64,000 bases of DNA from Oxyruncus cristatus. Lineage: Eukaryota; Chordata; Aves; Passeriformes; Cotingidae. The stretch covers positions 2,071,598-2,135,597 of the forward strand of contig VXAY01004756.1 in the NCBI GenBank assembly GCA_013399855.1, in the 5' to 3' direction. The position numbers and the translations under genes are program-made. Under the pieces are notes generated by a model, which made no database searches, was not told where the DNA came from, and saw only the letters and a program-made list of their open reading frames with translations. Shown piece after piece: positions 1 through 12,580 of the stretch (position 1 is its first letter; each line of letters opens with the position of its first letter).

Positions 1-195
1 GCACGGGCCAAACACAAAGAGATGATGAACTCCACCTTTATTCCCAGATATCCTGGAACTTCTCAAGTTGAGGATGCATTTACAGGGCATATTTAAGGCC
101 AAAAGTCTGTGGCACACATTGAGAGTGCCAGGACTGCTGATATCTCTCTGGACTTGCCAGGTCTTCCTGGAAGCTGAAGATGTCCTTCTTCAGAT

Positions 196-358
196 ATTGC
201 AGAGAAGCTGTGGCTGCCTGATCCCTGGAAGTGTCCGAGGCCAGTTTGGAGGGGGCTTGGAGCAACCTGAGAGACTGAAAGGTGGCCCTGCTCATGGCAC
301 GGGGGTGGGACGAGATGATCTTAAGGTCCCTTCCAACCCAAACCATTCCAGGATTCTT
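196..358 (+). mobile_element. CR1 LINE 3' fragment
   Basis: Sense-oriented 3' end of a CR1 non-LTR retrotransposon. It starts near the 'gagaagctgtggctgcc' block, which encodes the end of the reverse-transcriptase ORF. It continues through the 'ccctggaagtgtccgaggcc' and 'gggcttggagcaacc' blocks, and ends in 'cttccaacccaaaccattcc' plus 'aggattctt', the usual CR1 terminus. It is 5'-truncated and keeps no usable reading frame. Confidence 0.85.
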
Positions 359-1320
359 GCTAGAAAACAGTTACTCCATCCTACCCCCCTGGATAAAGTT
401 CCCTCAGCATTTTTTCACCTCACATGCACATCGGGGCATCGTTTCAGATCAAGAAACTGAAACACTCTGAGACCTTGGGCATATTTTAACCACTGAAGTT
501 TTGAGATTGGTGAGTGGAACGTGAAGTTGCACCAAACCCTGAATCCAGAGGGAGACATGGGTGAACAAGGGACACGAGTAAAGGTGCCCAACAAAGCCAT
601 TTATCAGAGATTCATGAGCTATCACGTGAATCCCTCCACAAATGCTTGTGGTGTTTGATCTCCCCACGTCCTCACGATCCACGATGCCCCTTTAACTGCT
701 CCCTGTGCCTCCCTCCACCCGCCGCTCCATCCCCACCTTCCCTCCTTCCAACATATTGAACATCTGAAAAGCTGCCAGTTTTCTGAAGCAACCTATTTCC
801 AGCAATGTTTCTCTCTACCTCAAGACATGCAATTCCTCCCCAAAAACTGCTCTGGAGCCCAGCCCGGGCCTGGCAATCTGTTCCCCGGGATCAGGGAGAG
901 GTTTAGGTTTCAATACCTATGGCACCTGTCAGGATAATACCAGGCATTTTCCACCCACGGTGCAGGAGAGAATCCAAACTTCCTGTGGGATGTGCAAAAC
1001 TAGCACTCAGCCCTGGGAGCCATCCAGGCATGGATAGATATCAGGAAGAGAAAAGCTATTTCTGCTGGCTTGCAGGAATTGATGGCACCATTTAATGTCT
1101 TGTCTTTATATGTATAACCCAGTTTTTCCACAGCTGCTGTGACGTAAATAAATTCAGTATTATCCCCTTTTTACACTGTAGGACGGAATATAAATAGTCC
1201 TGGAACTTATGCTGGGCATAATTCAGTGTTTAGGGCATTTACCCTTTTCGAGTACAAGGCACCCCTAGAGCTGCCTAACACAAAATATTTGACTTGCTTA
1301 AGGTACAGAAGGGACAGAAA

Positions 1321-1339
1321 TATTATATATATATATATT
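1321..1339. repeat. (TA)n microsatellite
   Basis: Short alternating TA run within an AT-rich stretch. Simple sequence with no associated feature. Confidence 0.85.
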
Positions 1340-2499
1340 CTGTAGACATATCTCCCTATTTCTGGAAAAAAATGTCACTGGCTGGATCATTTTTTATCAT
1401 TTAAGTCAAATGAGACTTCCAGGGCTCCTTTTGAGCAGCACAGCCCTACTCTAGCGATCAAGAAATATTAGGATGTGTGATGCAGGAGGAATCCCTAAAA
1501 TATCTACACTTGCTTTACAGAATTAGCTGCTCTTGAATAGTACCTATGCATAAAATCCCCGAATTTTTTCTGCACGTTCTGTTACCTAATCAGACAAAAT
1601 CATTTGCTCCAGCTGAGTTTACGAGAGGAGAAATGTCTCTCTTGGTACCTATAATTTTAATTCAGGCTCTCCCTCTTAAGGTAGCAGCATTTCAGCTGCA
1701 GGCTGCGATGAGACCCCAGCATTCCCAGAGAATTCCAATCCACCCTTAGAAATCCCAGACGCAGGAAAGGAGATACAAACTGATAGTTTTCTTCACCATA
1801 AAGAAGAAGCTCTGGGCAGCAAAACACCTTCTATTTGGTTTCAGCAATAAATCACTTCCCTGACTGGAGTTAGTAATGAGATTTTTAATCATGTGGATTG
1901 AACATATCCTCAAGTTAATAAAAAAGTATGGCTTCCCCTTTATCTTTAATAAAAGATTTGTACACTGCTCAAATGATTAGTGTTACATTTTTAAAGAACT
2001 CGAGATTGATGCTTTTCAATTCTCCTTCCTATTTTTCCATGCTTTTATAATTCAAAGGTAATATAGGGAAGAGTTAATAATTCATGAGGTAATTTTAAGG
2101 CTTTTATTCAGAACCCTTTTGCCTATTGACTTAAGGATGTGCCATAAAATATCCAGGTATCACTATCCCAGCAATTTGCAGATGAAATCTGTGAATTTAT
2201 GCAAGTCAGGATCTGTGTTTAAGAATCAGAGCACATCATTCCAGCCTCGGAAGGGGGAGGAAGGAGCTTTACAGCACTATTTAAACGAGGATATTTCATG
2301 TCTTCACAGAGTTTTTCGCCCTTGTTTGCAGGTTTATTCTTGATGGAGTTATTTTTGCAGTTGCCAAGAGACAAAGGAGCTGGGGAATATTTTAAAAAAG
2401 GTAAATTGTGCTGCACGAGGCCTGTGCTCCCCACCTGCACGAGATCCAACCCCTCTGCTCTGGGAAAGCTCAGCTGGACAAAAACCAGATTATTACAGC

Positions 2500-2520
2500 A
2501 AAAAAAAAAAAAAAAAAAAA
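2500..2520. repeat. Poly-A tract (21 A)
   Basis: Uninterrupted run of 21 adenines followed by 'ggatttg'. No AATAAA lies just upstream and no coding similarity precedes it, so it is better read as a mononucleotide repeat than as the tail of a processed retrocopy. Confidence 0.85.
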
Positions 2521-2976
2521 GGATTTGTTTGAGGTGAAAACATCCAAACTGGTCTGCAGTTAATACAATCCAGGAATATCCTGTGTCAGGAGGAACAGAT
2601 GCAAAGTTGAAGCCATGGAGTTGAGGCAGAGCCATCACTGCCTCCGGGAGGGACAGTCCCGGCATTCCTGGCATGGGAGCAGCCACCTCCAAAGGGCCAT
2701 TCCATGGCCTGACTCTGGAGTGTCCATCCAAAAATGTCTCAGAAAAGCAGCATTTTTGATTGTGCCTGTTCATAGTTTACAGCAAGGAACAGAAGCCAAA
2801 AGAGGCTTTGGAGGTGTCAGCATTTGATTCTTGTAAATTAATTTATTGAATTAAAAAAACAAACCTCACTTTAATTCTTTACTTAATCTTCTTCTCTCAG
2901 AGTGGCTCATCAGACTGAGTTTTGCTGCCTTCACAAAATATTTGATTATTAGCAGGCAGGCTTCAATATATAATTT

Positions 2977-3185
2977 GATATTAGGAGGAAATTCCTGGCT
3001 GTGAGGGTGGGGAGGCCCTGGCCCAGGTTGCCCAGAGAAGCTGTGGCTGCCCCTGGATCCCTGGAAGTGTCCAAGGCCAGGTTGGACGGGGCTTGGAGCA
3101 ACCTAGGCTGGTGGAAGGTGTCCCTGCCCATGGCAGGGGGGGGAATGGGATGAGCTTTAAGGTCTCTTCCAATCAAACCATCCTG
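2977..3185 (+). mobile_element. CR1 LINE 3' fragment
   Basis: Sense CR1 3' end beginning at 'ggaaattcctggctgtgagg' (the RT C-terminal region). It passes through the well-preserved 'gagaagctgtggctgccc', 'ctggaagtgtccaaggcc' and 'gggcttggagcaacc' blocks and finishes at 'aatcaaaccatcctg'. It is close in sequence to the copies at 13937-14362, 30688-31065 and 60476-60656, which points to one recent subfamily. It is 5'-truncated and non-functional. Confidence 0.9.
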
Positions 3186-5807
3186 TTTTTCCATGATATT
3201 TGGGGAAAGCTTTTTTACTTTAAAGAAACAAAGCATTTTTCCCAGTGGGTTTTCTGCTTCCAGGTGCACAACAGCTCCTACAAAGGACTCACCCATCCCA
3301 CACAAGCCTTCGGGTGCTGCTACGTAACAACAAGCTGAGAGTAATGAAAATTGATGCTAATTATTAATTCCACCTGTAACAAGGCAAACAGACTGGAGTT
3401 GTGCACACAGGGAAATTTGTAACACCACCTTTGCTGCGTTTCCCTGTGAGTACAACTCTGAGATCCTGCTGCCCACTCCTCTAAGTTTGCCAAATGGGAC
3501 ACAGGTTTTACCGGTCTGTGGTAAAAGGTGTCCTTGTGAACTAAGAGTTACACCAAGTAGATTATATTGAAATTCAGGCCACCTCTGGGCACATCCCTTC
3601 TGCTCCACCTAATTCCCATCTCTGCTGGGCTCACCCTGAACTGCTCTTCTTGGTTTGACCTCTGAGTCCCAAAAAACTCCTGACTAAACTTTCCAGCCTC
3701 TGTTCTCCAGCTCCAGAAATGCAAATTGCTGTCAGGCTCTTCAGTTCCCTCTGCAAGACAGGCAGCATATGTCATGTGCATAATTCAGAGCTTTACAAGG
3801 CTGCTGTTCCAGGGAGGTTTAAAAAGGAACAGCAAACCTTGTATCAAACTCAAGGCCTTTGCCACAATCATGATAATGAGGAAATGACACAAAGTCTAAA
3901 ACTAGACTGGCATAGGGGTTTATGTCTAATGCAATGGGGTGGAAACACAATAAATTCAACACTTTTTAGACAGGACTGAAGGTGCACTTCGCACAGCTGA
4001 GGGTTTTGCAGGTGAAACTCCGAGTGAGGAAATCGTTCAAGAGGAACAAAGTGGAAAATACAGTTTGTGTTAACGTGAAAATACAGTTTGTGTTACCTCG
4101 AGGAGCAGGAAAAGGCGGCAGTGAAGAAAGACAAAAGGAGTTTCCTTTGTACTCAGTTATAAAAATAAATGCATGTTCCCTTTAATGAGCGGTCTTCAAA
4201 ATCCTGAGAGCGTCTCCAGGATCCCACAGTCCGGAGAGGAACAGGGTTCAAGGGAGCAGCACAGTGGACAGACAAATCCTGTGAGCTCCTGACACTGTTC
4301 CTCTTGGTCACACAGACACATCCCTACGCTCCTCCAAGGATTATCCCAGGAGGACCCAGACCCACAAAAACACACCCAAAAGACCCCTCCTTACAGGAAC
4401 CGTCCCTGGAATTTCTGTCTCCTGCATTTCCACGACTAAGAGAATTCGGTAAATGGCTCAGACACGATGCAAACCCAGGGATGATAATTCGGTGAACAAC
4501 AGCAAACAAGCTGTGGCAGTGGAAGCATTAATGCTGTGATCCTCACTTTTGTTCCCCAAGATTCAGCTTCTTTGCAAGTGCTGAGCGTTATTAGAAACAG
4601 CAAATCCCAAATCCTGCCCCAACAAATGTTAAAAAAAAAATAAAAAAACCCACCAAACCTTTGAATGACTCCTAACGCTCAGCCTGGCAGTGCCTGCCAG
4701 GGAGAAGGGAATTTGGGAGATGGCATATCATCAATTTTCTTCATTTGTGTCAGAAGTTGAGCAGCTGTCTCCTTCCCAGACTGAAGTGGAGCCAAAAACC
4801 TTGTCAGGCAGGCGAAGAAAAAGCGCTTTGGAGGAGCTCATCTCCAAGACCCACAAGTGTAGCACATTTTGGAGCGGGCATGTGTTAATATTACTACTCC
4901 ATTATCAGCTGGCAGGGTTTTTGCAGGAGTAGTGGGGAAAAAAGGACTGCTTTGTTTGTTTACACTGCTTGCCCAGGGAAAACAAGATGCCACACATACT
5001 TGAACTCCCGAGTTTATTTATTTACTTACGGCCAGCAAAAGGATTTCAGCTTTATCTTCCCCTGAGCTGGTGAGGAAAGCGAAATCAGATTCCCCTCCCT
5101 GGAAAAAAGAAGGTGTACCTGGACTTTCTGTGGCAGAAGGAGCTCTGTTGTTTCCCACATCAGCACGGGATAAATAATCCCAGCATTTGAATCAGCTCCC
5201 AGCTCCAGCAGGACTGTGGCAGAGTGGGAAAAACCAATCCTAAATTTGTGTCTTCTTTAGTATGCCCTCCCCTGACTGTGCTGGGCTGAGGATCCCTCAG
5301 GACAATCCTAAGGGAACCTTTGGACGGCCCAGCACTGAGGATGGGCTGAAGGAAGCAATCGAATTCCAACAGTTCCTGCACAAGTGGCATCAATTCTTGT
5401 AAGTCACAGTTTGATCAGACTGGGAGAACTTATTGATCTTAATTCAGCCCAGAACACGATCCAGGGAAGGTGGTGGAATCCTCCCCTTGTCCCCACAGAA
5501 AGAATTAGAATCCCAGACATCCCCAGATCATCATTCCTGTCAGCGTCTGACCTCTCCCAGGACATGTTTTGGGAGCTCATTAACCTAAAAAGTCACATAT
5601 TTCCCCTTTTTGTGCGAGAGCTCCACTCCTGAGGCTGATCCCACTTGGCACAGGGTGGGGGAAGGCTGGATGTTGGAAGGAGAGAGCAACACCGTGGGAT
5701 GTGCTGCTCTCTCCACGTGGGATAGGGGCTTCTTCAGGCCACATTTCAGTGCAGGAAGAGTTGGCACCTGCAGCCATAGCAGGGTGTTGTTTAATTATAT
5801 TTTGGTA
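3186..5807. other. Non-coding stretch, no gene seen
   Basis: No CR1 fragment, no open frame above about 90 codons, and no recognised exon or RNA gene. The one structure I see is the 23-24 bp tandem duplication at 4051-4097. Confidence 0.6.
4051..4097. repeat. Short tandem duplication (two copies, ~24 bp)
   Basis: The block 'gtggaaaatacagtttgtgt' plus 'taac' at 4051-4074 is followed directly by a near-identical copy at 4075-4097, with one A deleted and one base changed at the end. It looks like a small local duplication. Confidence 0.85.
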
Positions 5808-5922
5808 GAGGGATTTGGGTTGAAAGAGACTTTTAAACTCATCTCATCCCACCCCTGCCGTGGGCAGGGACACCTTCCACTAGCCCAGGTTGCTCCAACC
5901 TGGCCTTGGACACTTCCAGGGC
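5808..5922 (-). mobile_element. CR1 LINE 3' fragment
   Basis: Antisense CR1 3' end. It reads 'gggatttgggttgaaagaga', then the 'tgggcagggacaccttccac' and 'cctggccttggacacttcca' blocks. It lacks the segment usually read as 'aagccccgtcc', an internal deletion shared with other short copies, and is truncated after 'cagggcttc'. The terminal ATTCT motif has decayed. Confidence 0.8.
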
Positions 5923-6641
5923 TTCAGTTGGATGAAGGTGTCATTTACCAACAGTATCAATACAGGTGCCATATACAGGGTCAGGCTTAAAGTGAACAAA
6001 TAAAGGAATAAGTAGACATTCAGGATCCTCCTTGGCCATCCTCTTTCAGCCAGCTTTTCCCTGAAATGTTTATTTACTACACAGCCAGGCTTTTGGCAGC
6101 GTTCCCACTGCCAAACGTGCTGCCCAGATACTACAAAGTGAGCTCCAAAGGAAAAAAAAAAGACTTTTTTTGTTCTTAGATCTCCCCTTCTTCCACACAG
6201 ATATCACTTCACTTCAGAGCTGTGCCTTTAAGGCACAGTTTTGCCCACAATTCCTAGAATACTCAGTTAAAGAGAGATGAGTTTATAGACCATTGGTAAA
6301 AAAGAGATTTCCTACATGGTCTTCAGCAAACAACTTTAAACAGATATTTGTGCTTTCTTCATTTACCAAAAAAAAAAAAAAAGTTCTCTTGCTTTTCAAA
6401 GGCCTGGAAATACAGGAAAAAAAAAAATTAATGTCTATTGAAAGGTCACTGCTGTTGTATTTTCAACTTGTTTAAATAATCATTACAAAAATCAATGGTA
6501 GAACAGCACAAGATTTTGGCATTCCGGTATTGCACAGTGGGAAATAAGGAGTGTGTAGAGCTAGACACAGAAAAGTAAAGAACAAATAAAATGATGGTGT
6601 GAGTGGACAAAATTCCTCTGTCTCAGTCTGGAATTATCATC
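5923..6641. other. Non-coding stretch, no gene seen
   Basis: AT-rich, with A runs near 6151-6160, 6368-6382 and 6417-6427. No exon, RNA gene or mobile element recognised. Confidence 0.6.
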
Positions 6642-6780
6642 CTAGAATCCCAGAATGGTTTGGGTGGGAAAAGACCTTAAAGTTCATCCAGTTCCACCTC
6701 GTGCCATCGGCAGGGACACCTTCCACCAGCCCAGGTTGCTCCAAGCCCCGTCCAACCTGGCCTTGGACACTTCCAGGGAT
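6642..6780 (-). mobile_element. CR1 LINE 3' fragment
   Basis: Antisense CR1 3' end. It starts with a clear terminus ('agaatcccagaatggtttgg') and runs to 'ggacacttccagggat', where it is 5'-truncated. Only the 3' untranslated part and the very end of the ORF remain. Confidence 0.9.
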
Positions 6781-7630
6781 GGATATATAGAGATAGATTT
6801 ACATTTATATATGAACAGATATGTGTGACTATTTTTCACAATGATTAAGAGCTCTGAAAAATCAAGATGTATAAATCCAAACCAGTAGGAAAATAGTGTG
6901 GTTTAGCTACTCTTCCTCTGGTCCAGCAGAGATTTGCTGACCAGCGTTTGCAGACACGTCTAATATAAAGCCAATCCATCCTGCCCAGCCTTCCACAAAT
7001 ATTATGGGGATGGAATTGCCTCCTGACAAATTCACAAGCTGCAAATGTACAGTCATGAAATTCAATGGCCTCACAGCTGCGCACTCGGAACTTGTGAATG
7101 CAGGAAAATGCCGGGATTGGCAGCAGGCTCTGGCACAGGATTTCATTTTGCAGATGACACTGGAGGCTCTGCCAGGCTGACGTTGAACTCTCCCCCTGAC
7201 TAGTTGCTGTTGCTGTTGTCATTCCATGGCTCCTTCCCTGAGATCCCACAGTGGCCGTTCTCCTCAAAGTCTCCTCTCTACTTTTCTGACCCTGCTCAGT
7301 TGCCTCAGCTCTCCTCATGTAGAGCCGACATGGGACAGTGTTTATTCTGCAAAAACTTTCCCTTTTTCCTCACTATTTTGGAGGCACAAAGTGCATTATT
7401 CCATAGATGCGTCCCAGGTTTTTTCCTCAATTCAGAGGAGCTTGGATTTCATAGCTGAAGTGATTGTGCCTTGGTACTTGTATTCTGCCTGTTTTCAGAC
7501 CACTTAGAGAGAAGGAAGGATCCTGTACTGAGGGCAAAAGGCCTCTGCATGGCCTGTGCTGATGTTCAGTTACTGCACCAAGTGCCAGCCTGATGACGTG
7601 GGAGGCTTGTCAAAAAAAACCTCAGGAAAA
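6781..7630. other. Non-coding stretch, no gene seen
   Basis: A minus-strand open frame of 157 codons (6845-7318) overlaps unrelated open frames on the other strand. It has no recognisable domain, signal peptide or repeat, so I treat it as chance. No RNA gene seen. Confidence 0.55.
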
Positions 7631-8072
7631 GAGTCCCAGAATGCTTTGGGTGGGAAAAGCTCATCCAGCCCCACCCATTGCCATGGGCAGGGACACCTTC
7701 CACTAGACCAGATTGCTCCAACCTGGTCTTGGACACTCCCAGGGATGGGACAACCACAGCTTCTCTGAAAAATTCATTCCAGCCCCTCCCCCCCCTCACA
7801 GGGATGAATTCCTTCCCAATATCCCATCTATCCCTGCCCTCTGGCAGTGGGAAGCCATTCCCTGTGTCCTGTTTCTCTATCCCTTGTCCCAAATCCCTCT
7901 CCAGCTCTCCTGGATCCTTCTCCAGGTGAATCCCCCGAGCTCTCCCAGCCTGGCTCCAGAGCAGAGGGGCTCCAGCCCTCGGAGCATCTCCGGGGCCTCC
8001 TCCGGACTTGCTCCAGCAGCTCCACATCCTCCTGCTGTTGGACCCCAGAGCTGGATACGATATTCAAATACA
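7631..8072 (-). mobile_element. CR1 LINE fragment with RT C-terminus
   Basis: Antisense CR1 of about 440 bp, longer than most here. It starts at 'gagtcccagaatgctttggg' and extends through the ORF2 C-terminal coding part. Minus-strand frames read 'GDAPRAGAPLLWSQAG' and 'NGFPLPEGRDRWDIGKEF', matching the region where CR1 proteins have a 'G..L..GRFRLDIGKEF'-type segment. It ends near 'ccccagagctggatacgata', a known CR1 coding block. The reading frame shifts several times, so the copy is dead. Confidence 0.9.
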
Positions 8073-8650
8073 TTTTAGATTATTCTTTATAATTTTTCTC
8101 CCCTTTGAGCCCTTCATCACTGAAATATTTGGCTGAGATCTGTGACCAGATTGAAAGAAGGCACAAAGTCAGGGGACCAAATGGCACAAACTGCCATCTG
8201 TGTATCTTGAAGTCACACTGATACAACAACAAAGTTCCCAAGGAGCAAGGAAGATGACGTAACACAGGGCTGCATCAAACTTGCTTTAAAAAGCTGAATT
8301 TTAAGTCGTTTTGCCTGAGTTTCAACACACACAGTTCCACCACAGCACACAGAGCCCCTCCTGCCTGTAAACTCCAGCACTTAACAAAATAAGCTACAGG
8401 AATTTGGGTAAAAACCCAAAACAAACAACACAAACATGTACGTGTGTGTGCAGTTTCCAACCAGGGTGAAAGAAAATCAGCTTTATTCCTTATGATGGTT
8501 TTTCTGATGCTGCTCCAAAAATATCCGAGCTTCCAGAGAAGGCTTTGTACCACAGTCAGTATTATTTTTCCTTCAGGAATTATTGTGCAAAAATCTCCAG
8601 CCTGTAGTGATGTAGATACCTGACTTGGATTTATCAGGCCAAGAAAATAG
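8073..8650. other. Non-coding stretch, no gene seen
   Basis: Sequence between the CR1 copy and the AT-rich block. No open frame above 92 codons and nothing recognised. Confidence 0.6.
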
Positions 8651-8840
8651 AATATATTATGATATATTATATTTTTCTATATTATATTTTAATTATATTT
8701 TATAATATATATATTATATTATATCTTTCACATAATACATTTGTTATATTATATCTTGATAATATATTACATTTATTATATATTGTATTTATTATATATT
8801 ATATTGTGTTACGTTATATTGCATTATATTTATTTTTATA
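8651..8840. repeat. AT-rich low-complexity block (TATATTA-like)
   Basis: About 190 bp made almost entirely of A and T in irregular tatatta / attatat units, with scattered C and G. Some units recur with approximate periodicity ('ttatattatatttt', 'attatatattgta'). It yields a 60-codon I/Y/L-rich open frame (8659-8841) that is a by-product of composition. Confidence 0.9.
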
Positions 8841-11800
8841 GGCATTTTAGCAAAGGGTGATTGTGACATTAACTGGTCTCCCTGTGCAGACTTTTCACGT
8901 GAGAAATGTTTCCCACACTTCAAGCTCCCTTTAATCCCCAGACCTTGGGGCCACACTTCTTATTCACAACCCAGTAGCTTCCATTAGAAAAAAAATATGG
9001 ATTTTTTTCCCTGCGAAAAACCTCTGACTCCTTATATGAAGAATAAAATATTCTTTACGGCTTTGAAGAACAGACATCACCCCCTTGGAAAAGAAATTTG
9101 AATTCTGTGAGCTGCTACATTTTTAACAGTTGGAATCATCCACCAAAACTTTTCATGGGAAGCCTTCAGGTTGCTGCTGATGGAGAGAAATGGAGAGGAA
9201 GGAAAATTCTCTGGACTTCCAAAATAACTTTCTTTTCATGTCTCTGGTTTTTGAGGGAGAAAGGAAATTTCTGTGGAGGACATTTTTATGAATCACCCTT
9301 GCACATCAACACAGGGAGCAGGATCAGGGGTGAATTCCAAGAGGGGACAGGGAATTGGCTCCATGGAGCCTGTGCCATGAGAAATCCATTGGGAAAAACC
9401 AGAAGGTGCTTCCCCCCTGCCCTGCTCTCTGGGCCAGAAGGAAGGACAGGCCAGAAACTGCATAAAAATTGAAAAAGTTAATAATTCATTAATGCACAAA
9501 AAAATCCCAGCCTCTTCCTAACCCTTCTTTTGGATCTTGATGCTCTTGACCGGGATGGGAAAACTTTTCCGTGAAAGGGGGTTGAACACACACAGGATAA
9601 GGGTTTGTTTAGCAAGAGATGATGGGCGGAACCAGGGAACAGTTCATTCCAAGCCTATTTCCCGAGACAGCAAAAATTCACAGAAACATTACTTATCCAT
9701 CTTTTTTTATCTCTTTTTTTTTTTCCCTCCGGTTGCACAACGAGCTGTTCCGCGGGAGCTCGGCGAGAAACACTCGCCACTTCTCAGGCTTGTTTTGTTA
9801 TCCCCCCCACGAAAGCTTTAACTCTGGACCACGTCACCCCCATCAAACCCCACGCAGAAATGGGCATCGAGTGCTTTGTTTAATCCCGACTTGGCAGAGC
9901 CACAACAAAGAACAGAATGTAAAGAATGAACTCCCTTTGCGAAAGTCATTCACGGGGGAAGCAAAAGCCTTTCCCTTCCCCAAAACGGATTTTCCGAGTG
10001 GGCCTCAGGTATTTCTGAATGGCCCAGCATTTAGAGATAGCTAAGACATGTTTGGAAGGCAGCCTGGAAACAGGAGGGATGAGAAAATTTGAGGGTTTTT
10101 TTTTTTTTTTCATTAAAAGAGCATTAAGGAAATATGGGCTTTTCAACGGGGCAACGTGAACGAGCAACCGCTTTCCACCCAACGTGTGGGGACCCGCTGG
10201 ATGCAGGCTCCTTCCAACTTCCCCTCGGCTGTGGCAGCTGGAGGGATGTGTTTCCACCTGCTTTTCCCGTGTGTCATTCCTGAGGTATGTTTCAGAAAGC
10301 CAAATTAGCTCTAAACTGTCAGCTTGGCTGAAGTCAAAACTATTCATTTTTATTATTTGATCGCATCCGTCCAAGTGGCTCCTGTTCCCTTAATTCCCAA
10401 CTCCCCCACAGCTCTGCACCCAAAGAGAATATTTGATTTTTGGTGTGGGTTTTTGGTTTGTTTTTTTTTGTTGTTGTTTTTTTTTTCCAAACAAAAATGT
10501 TCATTTTTAAAGCACCCAAATGAAAAAGCACAGGTGGTTGATCCTATGGAAGTTCTCCTTCCCCACCATTTGCTCCAGGAGTTGCAAAGTTCTGTGGTCA
10601 CCAGAGAAGGGACCATCCAAATGTGGCTGCAGAGAGCAAAATGCTTCTGAAAGACACGAAAATCTCACTAAAACTGTTGAAAACCTCTCCCCCAAAAACC
10701 TTTTGGAAGGCTGGCTGCCTCCATCTCCTCAGCTGGTGGTGGAAATAAAGCTGCCAGATTGATCTTCTCCCATTCCTCCCGAATTTCAGGGGGGATAGGA
10801 GAGAGTGGGTGTGGGGAGGGAAGGTATCTGGAGTACAAGAAAGGATGATTATCAAGTCTAAAGAGAGCACGTCACAAAATGAAGGAATCTAAGGCTATTT
10901 TTAAAGCAATTATTTTGTTTTCAAGATGAAAACGTGCTGCAGTGCTCCCCCTCTCCCTGGCATTCCAGGGGAGGTGTTGCACTGAGTTGGCAAAATTAAT
11001 TCCCCTGAAGAAAAGCAAATTGAAGCAGTGGAAGTAAAACAGAAAAGCAGAAGATGAGAGTTTTGTTTCCTCCGTTTTGAACAGGGAAGAAATGATGTTT
11101 TCAAGACGTGATCAACTCCAAGGCCCAGCTCTGCAACAAGAGCCCCAGCGATTCCCTCAGACGGTTCGTGCTGGAGCTCCCCCTGGTACCCCCGAAATGT
11201 GTGACTTCAGATGAATCTCCTCACCCCTCTATCTGCATAATTTACCTGCAGGTATATTGGAAGTTTAGAAACCTCCCCAATAAGTTTTTAAGATTTAGGA
11301 ACTCTTGGGAAAAAAACAAACAAACAAACAAACAAAAAAAAGAAACAAAAAAAAAAACAAACCAAGATGTGACCTGTTACGTAAACCTGTATTTTAGGAA
11401 GTGAACCAGAGACAGGAGGAAGGATCACAGGGGTTGGACACATAACCAGCTGTCCCAATTTGGCTGAGCTGTTTTAGCTGTCAGTGTGTGAATTCTTAAT
11501 GTGTGATGATTACAAAGTACAGAGAGAGCTCAGCTCTCGTTCGAATTATTTTGCTTTTGCCTCAGAGTAGCAGCACAAACGGGGGCTGCAGCCCCAAAGC
11601 TCCTGCTGGGGGTTTCTCCCTCTGAGCCCCACGTGTCAAATCCCCTTCCAAACCTTAAACCTCAGAATACTGACTTATTAAGATCTAAAGTGATAAAATC
11701 ATGCTTATCCCGGGCTCAAATTTTCCTGACACCTTCACTAATTACACAAGGTAATGAAATCCCAGAAGCACTGAAATAATTGTTCCAGCAGGAACTCAGC

Positions 11801-12134
11801 CAGAGAAACACCTATGGAAGCTGCTTTCCGTTCACTCATCACTGTGGGAAGAAATCTCGCAGTCGTCTCCAAAAACCCCCTCAAACAGATGTCTTGCAGC
11901 ACAGCAAGGCATTATCAAATTCAGACTCGGAGTGAGCATGTTCCAAAACCCAAAAGCCCTCCAAGGGAATGTTTTGCCAGGCACACCTTATCATCCACCG
12001 GAGAGCAGGATGAAGGGTGGGCACCTTCGGTGAGACAGGATGGCACAGGGAAAAGCAGCTCTTTGGCCTGTCCAAGGCCAGGTGTGACCAAATGACACCT
12101 TAAACCTAAGAAATACCAAGGTTTCTGTCTGGAG
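8841..12134. other. Non-coding stretch, no gene seen
   Basis: Over 3 kb without CR1. It contains T runs at 9715-9723 and 10096-10110, a T/G-rich tract near 10438-10488 and the (CAAA)n repeat at 11311-11364. A short GC-richer patch near 9730-9790 has several CpGs but is too small to call a CpG island. The longest frames (124-142 codons) match nothing known to me. Confidence 0.55.
11311..11364. repeat. (CAAA)n / A-rich microsatellite
   Basis: Four to five tandem 'caaa' units followed by an A-rich tail interrupted by single G and C bases. Simple repeat. Confidence 0.9.
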
Positions 12135-12580
12135 ATAGAATCATAGATCCATGGGACTGTTAAGGTTGGAAAAGCCCCCTGAGAGCATCGAGTCCAACCC
12201 TTCTCCAGCACTGCGCAGGCCACCACTGACCCCTGTCCCCAGGTGCCACATCCACAGGGATTCTAAATCCCTCCAGGGGTGGGGACTCTACCACCTCCCT
12301 GGGCAGCTGTGCTAGGGCTGGACAGCCCTTTCCAGGAAGGAATTTCTCCAATATCCAACCTGCCCCTCCCCTGGCCCAGCTGGAGGCCGTTCCCTCTCCT
12401 CCTGTCCCTGTTCCCTGGGAGCAGAGCCCGACCCCCCCCGGCTCCCCCCTCCTGTCAGGGAGTTGCAGAGCCAGAAGGTCCCCCCTGAGCCTCCTTTGCT
12501 CCAGGCTGAGCCCCCCCAGCTCCCTCAGCCCCTCCTGCTGCTCCAGCCCCTTCCCAGCTCCCTTCCCTTCCCTGGACACC
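12135..12580 (-). mobile_element. CR1 LINE fragment, second subfamily, RT C-terminus
   Basis: Antisense CR1 of about 450 bp. It starts at 'atagaatcatagatccatgg' and differs from the 'gccatgggcagggacacc' type: it has the 'gaccactgacccctgtcccc'-like block seen also at 17025 and 24078. The minus-strand frame 12160-12603 (147 codons) carries 'LRELGGLSLEQRRLRGDL' and 'GVGLCSQGTG', conserved C-terminal CR1 RT segments. One frame stays open for most of its length, suggesting a fairly young copy, but it is 5'-truncated and lacks the catalytic RT core. Confidence 0.9.

Larger units (their letters stand above)
359..2976. other. Non-coding stretch, no gene seen
   Basis: AT-rich single-copy-looking DNA. 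It holds a short (TA)n run (1321-1339) and a poly-A tract (2500-2520). A 184-codon minus-strand open frame (2219-2773) runs through the poly-A tract as a phenylalanine run and resembles no protein I know. I see no exon, RNA gene or CR1 piece. Confidence 0.6.

Noticed and set aside
2219..2773. 184-codon minus-strand open frame
   Set aside because: It passes through a 21-base A tract as a phenylalanine run and has no protein-like feature.
8659..8841. 60-codon I/Y/L-rich open frame as a membrane peptide
   Set aside because: Translation of the AT-rich low-complexity block.
11535..11550. 'gttcgaatt' as a tRNA B box
   Set aside because: No A box at the right distance and no cloverleaf can be drawn.
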